From: Antedon mediterranea
Lineage: Eukaryota > Echinodermata > Crinoidea > Comatulida > Antedonidae
Assembly: GCF_964355755.1 (NCBI RefSeq)
Contig: NC_092672.1
Location: 11,774,501 to 11,838,500 of the forward strand
Reading direction: 5' to 3'
Length of the DNA: 64,000 bases
Below, in pieces: positions 44,701 through 57,508 of the stretch. The notes below the pieces were generated by a model, which was not told the DNA's origin, did not search any database, and saw only the letters and a program-made list of their open reading frames with translations. Position 1 is the first letter of the stretch, and every line of letters begins with the position of its first letter. The position numbers and the translations under genes are program-made.

Positions 44701-47700
44701 CATATTCTTATTACCATCGCACACTACACAGCCATGTCTAAACCATTATTACCTAATGTCATGATGGAAGTCTGAAAACCGGAGAATCGAACACTTCTAC
44801 GATCTCTCTTCTCAACTTGCCGTTTCTCCTGACAAATTGGCTGATATGAGCTCCACTGCAAGGTATACTACGCCTATGTCATTCGTGCTGTCTTCGGCCT
44901 TGAATCTTAGCTCCGCATCCAATGTTCCACCGTCTCCACGTGCTTACAGCCACTACTGTGTGTGACATGTAGATAGAGTAACAGTGCAATATCCAAGAAA
45001 GTGATGGTGAATGTGGAGTGACAGTCGTATGGATGGATATGACAATTTCAGTTTAGACAATGAATATAAATTGTATTAAACGTGGTTTTGTAATGGTAAA
45101 GAAAAGCCTTAGATTTTGAGTAACCGTTAAATGGATTGAACGTGACTTTGGAGTGGAAGTTACAGTGAATGTGGAATTTACTGTGACATGGACTTTGGAG
45201 TTGTATTACTGTATTATTACTAATAGCACATGAGTGACAGTAGTGAAAATGAGTGACAATTGACGTGGAGCAGCGCAAATAAATGGATGTGATGAAGGTT
45301 ATACTGAAAGTTAACCCCCTAGATTTTTTTTTATCTTATCCCCCTAGATGCTCTTTTGATATTACATGGTTTTGTTTTCTTCTTTTTGCGATATTTTGTA
45401 TAAATTGCGTATTTTACTGAAATAAATTGTATTACTATTATTGTAATAGGTCACAATCTGGAGTTGTGGCATTTTATATAAGAACAATTAAACATGGATA
45501 TTAAAAAAAATGTAACGGTATTAGACCTAATCTTAATCTGTATTGGTTTCACATTGTCCTCTGGTATCCTTAGAAAACAGCATTATTCATATATCTTGGT
45601 TGTACTGATTTTATCCTTTATATCTCACCAGTTTTAAATAATAAACATTTTTTTAAGTGAATTCAAATTAATTTCGTTCTCTGGATACCTTCATGCGAAG
45701 TCGAACAATTCCTATTGTGAGGCGAATGAATAACTGATTTTGAATTCAATAATAGCCATTAAGCGACTACTATATCAAAGCAGTGAAACTGATATCATTA
45801 ATGCTTACCTACGCTACGTCTAATATAATTAATATCAAATTTATAACGACTCCAATCGAGTTAGTGGAATGAGGTTAATGTAATTTCGATATTCACTGGT
45901 AAACATTCAATTGAATGAACTGAAATCCATTGTGCCCAGAAGTGATTTGCAATTAAAATGACGTAGCTACTCCATATTCACCATAGTGTATATTTGAAGC
46001 GAGCACATCTTCTATACAAGTGTATTATATGATTGAAAAAAAATAGTCTCGTGGTTAGTAGGTATATCCGGATTAATTAGAGCTTGTAAAATTAATGTTT
46101 AGATTGTTGTTCCACTTTTAGCTTTTTGCCATAGCCTAATCTTATTTCTCATCCAATAAAAGATGGAAAGGGGGTGCAATTTGTACAATTAATACTTTAG
46201 TTTAAAACAGTAGGCATATCTCTGTGTTAAACACACAAAAACAAGGTAATATTATATTTGTTGATTTCGTTGAATCTCAAAATTAAGCTGACAGATTGAC
46301 TATTCTATTCAATGAGGCGGATAAAACATGAGCAAAGGGTACTCTATAACAAATAGGACTAAATAACTGGTACTTATAAACATACATTAGCGGTAGGCTT
46401 CGCGTTAGGATACGAATAGGCCTATTCATTAGTGGAAATCATCATCATTTCCTTTTATCATCAGGAAACTGGCTTACTCAATTGTTTAAAGCTTTGTAAC
46501 AGTACCACAATTTAAAACTTACCAAATTCGTATGTTAATTCCACATTAAACTATGGAATAAATAAAGAATAATATATTCTTTAGTTCATGTTATAACCAA
46601 CTCTATGGCATAAACAAGTAGGTAGTCTAAATCCCCCATAATGGCTTTGTTGATGTATCGCAATGTGCTGAAATAACTAATAACGTTAAAACAGACAACT
46701 AGTCCCAAACAGATTACAACAACATCCCGTTTGCCTGAATGAATATTAGTTTCTGCAGGAAAGCAAGCGGTATAGTTCTACAGCGATCGAAGATAAAAGT
46801 ACTGTATCAATTCCGCTATTTATTATTCTGTGTATATTTTACCAATGCCCCTAGGTTTACCATCGACTTCCAGTAGTATGTATACTAAAACCAATGGAAT
46901 ATGTCTTGTCAGGATTTCAATATTTCGACATTGTATGCATCATCAGGAAGATGACATCCGTAGATTTTGATGAAATGTATAAATAGTAGGCTAATAAAGA
47001 AATAGTATAATTTCCCGATGAATACCTTATAATTTAGGCAATAATTATTAGGAATATCATTAATACAGTAAACCCACATGAGAATAATTTATTTTGAATG
47101 CATTTATAATTAACGTTTGTTAGTTGAAAGCGGATATTATTGTATTGTTTATAAAAAAATTCAAAGTGTTCTATGCAAACTAAGGCAAGTGTGTAATCTG
47201 CGTTCAAACAAAACGTAAGTGTAGCTATAGATTATGATTATTCAAAGAAATGATTTTCTAACGTGATACGTGTTACTGGCAGGATTATCAAAGAAAAACG
47301 TAACGAACTAAAGGCAATCAAAATAGCGTAATAAAACGAAACGAGATATTTCTCGCAAATAGTTGTGAAAACCAATCTTGCTTTCTTAACGAAACATAAA
47401 TTTGTTGTGCTTCAGCAAGTTTAATGTGCTTTTTTTTATGCGCAGAGATTGTGCAGACACTTATACGTAAACTATCGGGCTGCAGTAGTAAATTTCAAAC
47501 GAAAAAATATAGGATACAAATGAGGAAACTTTGGCTACATTGTCATAATGATAAAACATTTGATTTACGTTACAGAGTGGTATGTGTGAAGCTGGAGACA
47601 GCCAGGTATGAATTGCTGTGAATGGATGGTAACATTATTCATATTTTTACACGAAATGCGTTCCATAAATCTATACTTTAAGTAGAGAATAGGAAGTGTT

Positions 47701-48477
47701 TTAGCGTGACGGAATGCAAAATTGGCGAGTGATCGTATTTCTAAGGATATATATAATATATATATATATTTTTTTTTAAATACATACAAACTATAATAAC
47801 TACAGACATTGTGATACTTTTGTAATCTAAAATAAATAGGCATAATTTAAAAAATGCAAAGTATTGAGGTAACTCATAAATAGAACAAAATTAAATATAT
47901 ACATTTTTTAAAACAGGCTATTTAAATGACTATGAAAGGCCTCCCGCTCTCACCACCCCCCCTTCACCTCTCCTAACTGTTTGCAAAATATGAATGCAAA
48001 TGATTTGACATCAAATTAAAATCAGTCCTTCATTTCACCATTTTTAGGCCCATTTTAAAATCATGGATCCGCCACTGAAAATGGAATGACTTTGAATAGC
48101 TTGCCGCAAACGTTTTTTTATGAAATCTACCAGTCTCGTTCAAATATGGGACAGCTGCACATGTTTTATACGGTGGTTGTATATTGTGACTACCGCCACT
48201 AACGATCACGTTGTAGTTGCAACCCGGATTTCGTAAAGTGAACACAGAAATAACTTTACCGCTGATGGTTACAAATCTACTGATGACGTCAGAAGTGTTG
48301 TTTGATAGTAGCTTTGATAGTAGGGCAGAATTACTATTGAACAATATTGTAAAGGCCTGCTAAAATGTTGTAGAACAGCTAGGGCGAGTAACCGACATGG
48401 AGTTAATGACATGCGTTTTACATTGTGTCTACCTATTTCAGAATTAAGCATAATTTGTATAGACTAGAGGGGGTGAG
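41758..48477. other. Long non-coding stretch without recognised genes
   Basis: No exon is supported over about 6.7 kb. 44750-44950 is less AT-rich. 45000-45260 repeats GTGACAGT- and GACTTTGGAGT-like words at irregular spacing, a degenerate minisatellite. A TA-rich run with a T-tract lies near 47745-47780. The 92- and 104-codon minus frames (47565-47843, 48030-48344) show no domain. Confidence 0.35.
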
Positions 48478-49298
48478 CTCTAAACCTACTCTGTTTCACA
48501 GTGTCTTAGGTGATTAATAACATTTAAAGTATAGTGCTTATGGTTTGGTAGGGCCCTTGAAATCATCTACAAATAGTATAATTGTGTTATAAATACAAAA
48601 TGCGATTATTATTCAAAGTGATGTTTTATTGGGAAGGTGTTCGGCGTTTATTCAAATAAATACCATAAATTGGTATAATTAATACATTATTTAGTTTAAA
48701 CATCTTTTAAACTAACTTCTGCGACAGAGTGGGCCATTTCGGCCTAATAAAGAAGACGTTTTATACGGCTTACAACATGGGCAGAAGCCACAGTTATTCC
48801 TGCCAGCTTACTCAATAACTCGGCTATCGTGGTTTCACTCGATTTCAAACAAAAGGTCTTATCATCAGTTCTCCCAATGTAATTCTATATACTATTCCCC
48901 ACAATTATACTCAGATGCCTTGTGGCGTATATTTAATTTGATCTTTATTAATTTGCAGTATAATTTTTATTTTGCTACTGCAGCTTCACACGTGCGGTCC
49001 GAAAATAACCCAAACACTAAATTGGCTATCGCCACCTACGGCCGACTGACTTAGCTAAAACCAGGAAGTTGCAATGTGAACCCATGAACCTGGAAATTAC
49101 TTCTAGCGCGCACAGTTTTGAAAATCTACCGAAGATAGAAATATGGAACAATATCGTAATAGTGGAAACTAATGATATCAAATCTACGTTTCGCGGTACA
49201 TTTGAGATAGATAACCTAGGTATCCAAGGCGGAGATTTGTCCCGAAGTTTATCCCTTTGTGCTCGCCTATGTCAGAAAAAACCATAATTTATATATAG
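48478..49298 (+). repeat. Large inverted duplication, left arm
   Basis: This arm matches the reverse complement of 51163-51812 in order. Shared words: TTTCACAGTGTCTTAG, AAAGTATAGTGCTTATGG, ACAGTTATTCCTGCCAGCTT, TTGATCTTTATTAATTTGCA, AAAACCAGGAAGTTGCAA, ATATGGAACAATATC and GTGCTCGCCTATGTCAG. It carries about 150 extra bases near 48570-48720. Its right end runs into an R1 fragment (49299-49430). No coding sequence is recognised; small frames differ between the arms. Confidence 0.75.
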
Positions 49299-49430
49299 AA
49301 ACGTACATCTAAGACAAAGAATGACCTGGTTTAATGTTTATAAAGTAATATATTTATGCATTGAATATATATGTTTACAAAAAGTCAAACATTGTAGAGA
49401 AGAACTAGCTTACTGTACAAACTGTAGATA
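49299..49430 (+). repeat. R1 dispersed repeat, partial copy 3
   Basis: AACGTACATCTAAGACAAAG, AATGACCTGGTTTAATGTTT and ACAAAAAGTCAAACA match the 3' third of R1 (3640-3753). The 5' two thirds are absent; the inverted duplication arm abuts it directly. Confidence 0.6.
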
Positions 49431-49630
49431 TAGTTCCGATAATTTAGAGTAAAAGTTTATTGGTGATAAAGAAGTTCAATACGTGAAATCTTTATGCGCC
49501 ACATGATAGGAAATATTTATTGATTACTATTTTGCACGTGTTTTTCAGGTTTTTTGTCATTCACCGGTGGTTACACTTTCTATGATTTCCCTCTTGGAAT
49601 AGGCTACTGTTTATTTTGTATTACGTTTTT

Positions 49631-49750
49631 AGTCGCGTGGACGCGACTCTATAGTTCACTATGTCGGTCGGTCTGTCGGTCTGTCGGTCTGTCTGTCGGT
49701 CCGGTATCACTATGCGTTTTAGCACGCGACTTATGGCTGTTGGCCTTGTT
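49631..49750 (-). mobile_element. CCGA-tract dispersed element, inverted copy
   Basis: On the + strand, AGTCGCGTGGACGCGACTCT, TAGTTCACTATGTCGG, then a CGGT/CTGT tract and GCACGCGACTTATGGCTGTT with GGCCTTGTT: the reverse complement of the 24.2-kb copy. It lies between the two inverted duplication arms. Confidence 0.7.
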
Positions 49751-50725
49751 TATTATGATATACTACTTTACAATACTGTTAAACTTTATATGTAAATGTG
49801 TTTCCTTCTTATAGTTTAAAGAAGATACAGCAATTGAAATTAAAGTTTTTGAATACAGTCAAGAAAACGGTCAACAGAAAAACATTGGTTTATTTAAAGA
49901 AGTGGGTATGACATGAGCTACAGCGCCCTCTACAACTAAATGCTATAATATGAAAGACAATTAAACTTTCAATTTTCTTGATTAACGTAGAATTATATCT
50001 TGTGACATCAATCATAGAATCATTACATTTTAAAAAAAGAAACGGAATTTGCATTTTGTAATAGATGGCCACATATGGCAAACAATTCTATTTCAATTTG
50101 CATTATGGATTAGAAAAATGTGTTTCAAAATTCCAGAAGATTTAGTAAGTTAATGCATATTTCAAATTGGGTCATGGAAAAAGTCTGGTATTTCTGTCAC
50201 TTTCAAGATAATATGTTGAAAGTATTATTATTTTGATTATGATATTAGAGAATATAGAATTAGTTTCGTTTGTCATAATTACAAATTGTTATTGTTTTTT
50301 AGATAAAATGTCTGAGGATATATTCCAGTATTTTATATTCCAAATAATTATAGTAAAACAATTATTTTTTTATTTTATGCATTTCACAGATTTAAACAAA
50401 TATTTTCTAAAAATTAAAATATATATAAAAAAAGAAAAACTTGATCGAAAAAAACTTAATTATTGAGATAACAAAATGAATGGTGTATAAATAATATATC
50501 TTTGATTTGACCTCTTTTGTTATATTTTACATCAATTTTTTTTACATTATGATGAATATTGATCCAAGTAAATCTTTTAAAATTAAATTTGCTGATGAAA
50601 CTACTAATACCTCTCTGTTTAATTAGTTGAATTTAATTATTTCATTCATGGTGTAAGAAGAATTACCTTGAATTAAATTTAGAAAAAAAGAGGATTATAC
50701 TATACGATGATATGACAACCGATGA

Positions 50726-50906
50726 AAAAACAAGGCCATCTACATGGTTGCAGAAACCAAATTAATAAGATAATAATAATTAACCGTTCCTTTCTAAATA
50801 ATAACAGTTTTTTTTCTGTGGTACGAATTTACCTTTAGTTTTTCTTTCCCAGTTCAGTTCTTCGGTTATTTATATTTATCAATTCAATTCAATTCATCCT
50901 CTTTTG
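50726..50906 (+). mobile_element. Truncated CCGA-element start and a (TTCAA)n LINE-type tail
   Basis: AAAAAACAAGGCCATCTACA and TGGTTGCAG at 50726-50753 are the left end of the CCGA-tract family with nothing of the rest. At 50878-50900 TCAATTCAATTCAATTC on the + strand is a short tandem run that on the minus strand looks like a LINE 3' tail. The two are unrelated pieces listed together because both are small. Confidence 0.4.
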
Positions 50907-51162
50907 TCCAATCAATTGATCAATTTCTACATTATCATTATCAATTACATCAAAAATAATATCGAGAATCATTACCATGACAAGCATAGTGATTGAAGTA
51001 GACGTAAAATACTAAGATAATTGTATACATCACAAACTTAAAAAGATTTAGTTTAATTATTCAAGACTCGGGAAGGATATATTATTTTAATGACTGATAC
51101 ATTGCATTAATTAATTAGGATCACATTATATACGGAATTATATATGGTATGTTATGTAATTT

Positions 51163-51812
51163 ATATATAAATTATGGTTAATTCTGACATAGGCGAGCAC
51201 AATGGAAAACTTCCGTAAAAATCTCTGCCTAGAATACCTACTTGATCTATCTCAGATGTACCGTGACATGTAAATTTGATAACATTAGTTTTCACTATAA
51301 TGATATTGTTCCATATTTCTACTTTAGGAAGATATTATAAAGAGTTTTTTAACAAAATGTATGATTTCAACGGTAGATTTTCAACTCAATTTCAATTCTA
51401 CGTGATCAAAGTAGTTTCCGGGTTCACGATGAGTTCACCTTGCAACAACCTGGTTTCAACTAGGTTGGCCGTTATAGTGGCTATAGCCATTTTAGGTTTT
51501 TGTTAAATTTAGGAACGGGCCGCTTTGTGAAGGTACAGTAGTTAAAATAAAAATTATACTGCAAATTAATAAAGATCAAATAGTTTAATACAATTACATA
51601 GGGTGATAGGACATTTTGAGTGAAATCCCGATAGTATAGCTGAGTTTTATTGAGTAAGCTGGCAGGAATAACTGTAGGCTATCTGTGTCCCGTTAGGACC
51701 GGGATGTCTGCCCCAACTCCGCTCTATAAGGGTCCTACCAAACAATAAACACTATACTTTAAAATGTTATTAATTATCTAAGAGACTGTGAAAGAAAGTA
51801 TGTTTAGTTTTA
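51163..51812 (-). repeat. Large inverted duplication, right arm
   Basis: Reverse-complement match to 48478-49298 without the 150 extra bases and with scattered substitutions and indels. It includes CGTTAGGACCGGGATGTCTG, which is not preserved in the left arm. The spacer between the arms is about 1.9 kb and holds CCGA-family pieces. The arms are diverged enough that the duplication, or the two insertions of one element, is old. Confidence 0.75.
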
Positions 51813-53399
51813 CGAATGTCAAGCATTTTAAATAATGGTAATCGACAGAAAACGTACAAGGAGAACGTCCAGCTTCTAAAATCATTAATTTACATTGTTA
51901 TTGTGCCGAACTGCATGACCATTAAATTAAATTAATTTCTGTACTTGGAAATTAGATAAATAACAAAGGCACGGATTGATCTTACTTTATCTTGGACCAT
52001 CGCTTATCGCAGGCTGTTTCATCAGCCATTAGGAAGTGACAATATAGATGTGACAAAATTGTACAGTTTTTGTATCTGATTTTAATGCATCATTTTTTTT
52101 ATTGGGTTTGTTTAGACCTTAAATTGCTTTGTTACTTTCTAGCGTGTCATAACTATGAATTTTAATGATTAAGTAAATACCTCATGGGATTAATTACAGT
52201 TTATAATATCCTGTGGCTGTGAGAAGAAAATCGGAATACTGTAAATAAAACATTATGGTATAATGTGTAAACCAATGTGTAAACCAATATTATGAATACG
52301 ATGCAGAATCAAATATACATCAATACCTATTATAACAAGTATTGGTTATTACTTGATGTTATAATACAACGCATAAGATAATGTCTTACGGAAACACTTA
52401 ATAAGACATTAAAACAGTGATTGATTTTTTCTTCAACAATTTTAATCAAATCTTCTCTTTAAAATCTCTTTCAAATTTGTATTAAAATGTCTCCATAAAA
52501 TAATAAGTTTTTAGGGGCTTTGACTAGGTCAGTTAATGTCGCAGTTATTTACTGTGAATAGACATTGGATCGAACAAAGCCTATCTGATAAAACCATGTT
52601 TTAGCAACAACAAAAAAAACACACACACATTTTTCACAAGCAAAATCATTATTTTTGTTCATAAGCAAAAATTATTAAAATGACAAAATCGCATAATATC
52701 ATTGATTTATTCTTCATTTTTTCATCTGTAACAACATAGGTTATAACTATTTGTTAAGATACCGTACAAACACATAACCTATCATACATTACACTAATAA
52801 TTCAAAAAAAAAAAAAAAAAGTGATTGATTTATTTGTGAAATAACGTTAATAAAATTGTCATTCATTTTTTAAAAATGTATTTTGTGTGAGTATCATTTT
52901 CCATATTATTCAAAGCTAACATTGTTCCTAAGTTATCGATTCATTTATTACAATAATAAGATAAACATGAAGTATTTGTTCCCTAATGAAAATTGACGTT
53001 TGGTTCCTGGTATTATATTGTTCTTAATCGAAGCAAGCATCAAACTGTACGTATTCATTGTCGTTGAAACGGTTTGAAGAGACTCGCTTCAGGCAACACA
53101 AGAAAACTTAATTATCAAGCTGACAATGTAAAACTTCCACTTTGGTGTATTTTTTGTTAGAAATAAAGACCGAAATACAACAGAGCACACACCATAAATC
53201 ACGTCATTTCATTATAATGTATTTATATTTTTTATATTGACATATATAATAAATGGTATATATAATTATGACGCACACCTATAATATCCTTATATTATAA
53301 TTGGTAGATTTTCAATGAAGTAACATTTGTTATTTTGTCCCACTGGCTCACTAACCAGCGGAAAGTGTTTAATAACAATTTTGAGATGTTGTGCCATGT
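51813..53399. other. Non-coding stretch without recognised genes
   Basis: AT-rich, with a poly(A) run at 52804-52820. No exon or element is supported. Confidence 0.35.
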
Positions 53400-53610
53400 C
53401 GACTAATAGGCCTAAAAGGAATAGCCCTCTGTATGTGACAGCAAATCAAATGGCGGTCAAGGCAGATGCACCGTTTACCGTACCTGAAGAACAAACGTAT
53501 CGGCATGGGTCCAACTCGCTCCTACTTCTGGTGGTGGAAGAAGTCTTCTCGAATAAGGACCGTAGGTCCAGTGTACGCATTATAACCATATCACGAAGTT
53601 TAGCACTTAG
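53400..53610 (+). mobile_element. Degenerate copy of the tRNA-Leu-like SINE
   Basis: The reverse complement contains GTCCTTATTCGAGAAGACTT, CCACCACCAGAA, GAGCGAGTTGGACC and TGCCGAT in the order found at 26960-27070. The head (A-box-like TGGCGGTCAAGG and B-box-like TGGGTCCAACTC) is on the left, so the copy is in + orientation. A 96-codon open frame over it (53327-53617) is an artefact of the repeat. Confidence 0.6.
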
Positions 53611-53929
53611 TGATTAATTTACTATTGGTAATCTTTGGCCCCATGTGCCTAAAGACAGAACATAAAAAGCAACATTATTAATCATTTATACTAATTGGAA
53701 ATTACGAATTTAATTCGTAAACATTTATTATGTGTATATTATAATAATTATACTACTATTAAAAAAATGTAATTTAAACTCGGTACCAACCAGAGTCACA
53801 TTACATTCGTTACAGTATTTTCTTTGTAGGTAATGGATAAAACCAGCAGGCATAGCATTAGGTCTTAATTACAGTTTTTGTCCTGTTTCCGGTTCCCGTG
53901 TTGTACTGTTTTTGTGTCAGTTTCTATGG

Positions 53930-54060
53930 GCTGCCTTATACGGTACAAGCTTCGCTTTTAGGAATGTTGCCCCTCTTATTTTAATCATATTTACTGTTAA
54001 TTTTTATTTTCTATAAAAGACAAGAAGAGAAATAAATGTTACTTTGATTGATTGATTGAA
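53930..54060 (+). mobile_element. LINE 3' end with (TTGA)n tail
   Basis: GTTGCCCCTCTTATTTTAAT, a T-rich stretch and AGAAATAAATGTTACTTTGA run into TTGATTGATTGA. This is the general form of a LINE 3' UTR followed by short tandem repeats. No coding remains. Confidence 0.5.
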
Positions 54061-54649
54061 ATTATGAATAATGTATTGCCGCCAACCACGTATGATTATG
54101 CGCACTGTTTAGAGAGGGCGACATAATGTTTTCTTGCAATCGTTATTTATCCTCAATTTAACAGATCTAAAAATATAGAGGCCGGCAGAGACATGTTTCT
54201 ATATGTCACATTATACAAAATTGTATTGCCATGGACAGTTCCATCAGCCTGATTGGTTCAAATGTGTATCTTAAAGATTTAGAGGATGGAATAAAAGCAA
54301 ACATTGGTATGACATGACAGCACTCAATCCTGAGGGATCAGTAGAAGACCTAAATTTACACCTTAACACAATTGATACAGCAGATAACATAACATCAACT
54401 TAACATAATGTCAAATAACATTACCTTTCTTGGACATCACCGTCACATTTAACAATAAAAAAAAATCATAAATCAAAATTGAAAAAAAAATTAAAATAAA
54501 CAGTAATGGCCTTCTAAATGTAATAAGAATTTCAATTAAAAAATAAAAATAAAATGTACAAAAAAGAGAACTAACGGTACGGAAGATCACAGTGTACAGA
54601 AAAAAGACACACATACAGATCAATATTCCTACTTAAAGACCTTTAAATT

Positions 54650-54846
54650 TGTTGTTGACGTTTTGTTAAAATAATGTATACAAATAAAATGTTACGTTTT
54701 ATGGTAAATTATAAAATAAAAACAAAACAACAATGCCCTACGTAAGTAGTAGTACTCTCGTTGATGGCCTTTGTGCCTAGCCTAGCTAGGCTTAGTTTTG
54801 CATTAGGCCAAGCTGGTAAAGCTAAAGACATAGTCGGTTGCTGCAT
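54650..54846 (-). repeat. R1 dispersed repeat, copy 4 (inverted, diverged)
   Basis: On the minus strand the order AGCAACCGACTATGTC, CTTTACCAGCTTGGCCTAA, AAAACTAAGCCTAGC, GCATTGTTGTTTTG, TAATTTACCATAAAACG and ACAAAACGTCAACAAC follows R1 copy 1. Part of the middle is replaced or lost. Confidence 0.6.
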
Positions 54847-54997
54847 TTAGTACCACAAACCCAGACTATCAGCAGAAAGGATCAGATGATGTTTATCCGG
54901 TTAAAATATATATACTAGTTAATTTGAAAAGCACAAAACAAATTAAGAAAAAAAAAAGACAAAATTAAGATTAAGGATAAATATGGAGTAATATACA

Positions 54998-55080
54998 AAT
55001 AAATTGCAATAAATAAATAAATAAATAATAAATAAATAAATAAATAATAAATAAATAAATAAATAAATAATAAATAAATT
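54998..55080. repeat. (AAAT)n / (AAATA) low-complexity tract
   Basis: Runs of AAATAAAT units with interspersed AATAATAAAT, flanked on both sides by AAATTGCAATAA, indicating a short tandem duplication. The Tyr/Leu/Ile-rich minus frame over it is an artefact. Confidence 0.85.
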
Positions 55081-55684
55081 GCAATAACTGTGAAAAGGTA
55101 TACTTATCCACAAGCATAACAGAACATAAAGCAGATGTCACATCACACTGTACAGGTACTAACACATTCAGCCAGAAACTTGTTCACAATCCAGCCATTT
55201 CTGACCACATGGCCAGTACAATCATTTACCAAATTGGAACACAGACATAGGAGCCAGAGAATTGTATCGGAAAGACAGAAATCTTAAATAATTCATTACA
55301 AATAAGAAAACACAGTAGTTCTATAAACGAGGACGATGGTGGATTGGAAGTACCAAAACTGTATAACAACATAGGCCTACTAAGGAAGAGGCTAACTCCC
55401 CCTACCGTTCGCTTCGACAATCTCAGTTGGAAACGTGATGCTCTGGTACAGATGGCGCTATACCAATACGAGGTTTCATGGAAACGTTGCCAGATTACGT
55501 GAACTCACTCATGTTTAAGATGTGTCGATAAACCAACGCAAGCTCAAGTAAAACGATTTTACGATTTTATTCTATTGCATGATCAACACACTTTCTTACT
55601 AATACTATACTAAGTTAATAGAATGTTACACCAGGATGCTTCCCAGATTCAACGACTGCATAAATAGTATTTCGTGCTATTAAG

Positions 55685-55793
55685 AAAAGCCATATACATG
55701 GCTGCAGTTGTGTGCTCAAATTTGAGTTAATGTTTACCGACCGACCAACCGACCGACCAACCGATCGACATAGTGAGCTGTAGAATCGCGTTT
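55685..55793 (+). mobile_element. CCGA-tract dispersed element, short copy
   Basis: AAAGCCATATACATGGCTGC, GTGTGCTCAA, a CCGACCAA tract and CATAGTGAGCTGTAGAATCG match the 24.2-kb copy. The final CACGCGACT is degraded to CGCGTTTGG. Confidence 0.7.
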
Positions 55794-55845
55794 GGACAGT
55801 ATCTACAGACCACCTTCATTCTAAAACATTGAAACAAAAACACTA

Positions 55846-55993
55846 TGGCGCGCTATCTTAGTTTTAAATACAGATATTTTAGTTTTAAATAGAGATATCT
55901 CTATTAATAGAGATATCTTAGTTTTAAACTAAGATGTCTTAGTTTTAAACTAAGATATCTTTATTTCCGAATAAATGACAGCTTGGCGCGCCA
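55846..55993. mobile_element. Hairpin MITE with GGCGCGC ends and internal AGATATCT palindromes
   Basis: Ends TGGCGCGC and GCGCGCCA are exact inverted repeats flanked by TA on both sides (55844-55845 and 55994-55995). Inside, CTTAGTTTTAAACTAAGAT and AGAGATATCTCT-type palindromes repeat in tandem, so the element can fold in several alternative hairpins. It is non-coding. Confidence 0.65.
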
Positions 55994-55995
55994 TA

Positions 55996-57508
55996 ACAGA
56001 CTTTTATAATGAAATGAAATTCATACGGTATTTGATATAATCGTGTACGTCTCTTATATCACATTCTAATATCAGTATTAATGATGAGTGCTGCAGCATT
56101 TGTGTTTATGTTTAACTTTTCAGTAATACATTATGAAAGCAAACAATAACATTTAAAAATATACAAAGGGTAAATATTAATTTATTCGTGGTAATGCTGT
56201 ACCAGTTGTGACTTTAAAGTTGTCACAGTATAATATGAGGAAACAGCAAACATAGTTATAAAGAGTGATTCAGGGAGTTTTATAATGCATGCATCCCACT
56301 ATTAGTCGTTCAGTACAAATTGTCTTCAATAGTAATAAATAGGCCTATTAAAAATTGATCGATGTGCAACGCTTACAGAAGCAAAGAACAATGCGTGCGC
56401 TAGTACAATTAAGGAATGTTTAGTTTGTAATGGTAATGGTGACATGATTGATGAAAGGTTATATTTCAACGAGGCAAAGCCGAGTTGATATTATAAGCTT
56501 TCATCTTTCACCAAATGCCATTATTTGTTCCATTACACGAATCTTAAATATTCATTATTTGTTTTTTATTAATATCTAAATAGATTCCTGTCACTCCTGA
56601 ATCAAATAAAAGTCAGGACTAGCCAAAGCCCTACATTTGATTCACATTGATTAGAACAGTAACATTTTTAGTTTCTAATAATATATTGAATATTATATTT
56701 ATTATTACATTTTACTGTGGTGTTAATTTTGTCAAGAAACGACCAAACAACCCTTAAGCCTAGCAAGGCTAAAACGACTAATACTAACAGGCCTAGACCT
56801 ACTAGCTAGGCTGAAATGCAACAATACCAATATGAAACTTCGACATCTTTAATAGTGCGTACTATTGCACGCCATGTGACCCACAATCGTCCAATCAAGT
56901 GACATATATGTATTTAGGTGTTTATAATACAATATAAAGTTCAATTGATTGATTTTAGAACGTAACATTCCATAATTGCGTCTTATTAATAACAATTATA
57001 TATTATTTTTAAACTCATAAATATTCTTTCCTGACTATTGACTATTGATGTTGATGTATTTGTTAATATACTAAAATAAATATGAATAATATTAAATAAA
57101 TTTAAATTATCATAAATAAAATCATGAATGTGTCTATGAATTTTGATAAACGTTGACGGCGCAGTTTGTTTTAAAACGGCTTCTAATCCATCCATCAATG
57201 ATTCAATGTCGAATTCTTTATACTATGGCTCTGGATAACAATATAAACCAGCGCCACCTATCTTCCAATACTCGTTTTGCAGCTGCACTGATAGCAAGGT
57301 CAATATTGCATAATTAATGTCATAATTCACTTCTTTTCTTTCTCATAAAAAGCAACGATAGAATAGTATTGGTAATTGCTTTAACGGGCAGTATGATGAA
57401 GCTTTCAAATCTACTGAGAAATGAAAGAAGATTTTCTTTAAAAGAATGTTACATCACAGAACAAAAACTAAAAATATCAATCCGCACGAGATGCATACCG
57501 TTTATTTT
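55996..57508. other. Non-coding stretch without recognised genes
   Basis: AT-rich. Around 56755-56815, TAAGCCTAGCAAGGCTAA- and GGCCTAGACC-like words resemble the middle of R1 but do not align well. No exon is supported. Confidence 0.35.

Noticed and set aside
48030-48344. 104-codon minus-strand frame
   Set aside because: No domain, no splice signals noticed, and its C-terminal part looks repeat-derived. Not supported as a gene.
53327-53617. 96-codon plus-strand frame
   Set aside because: The sequence is a degenerate SINE copy; the frame is not shared with the other copies.
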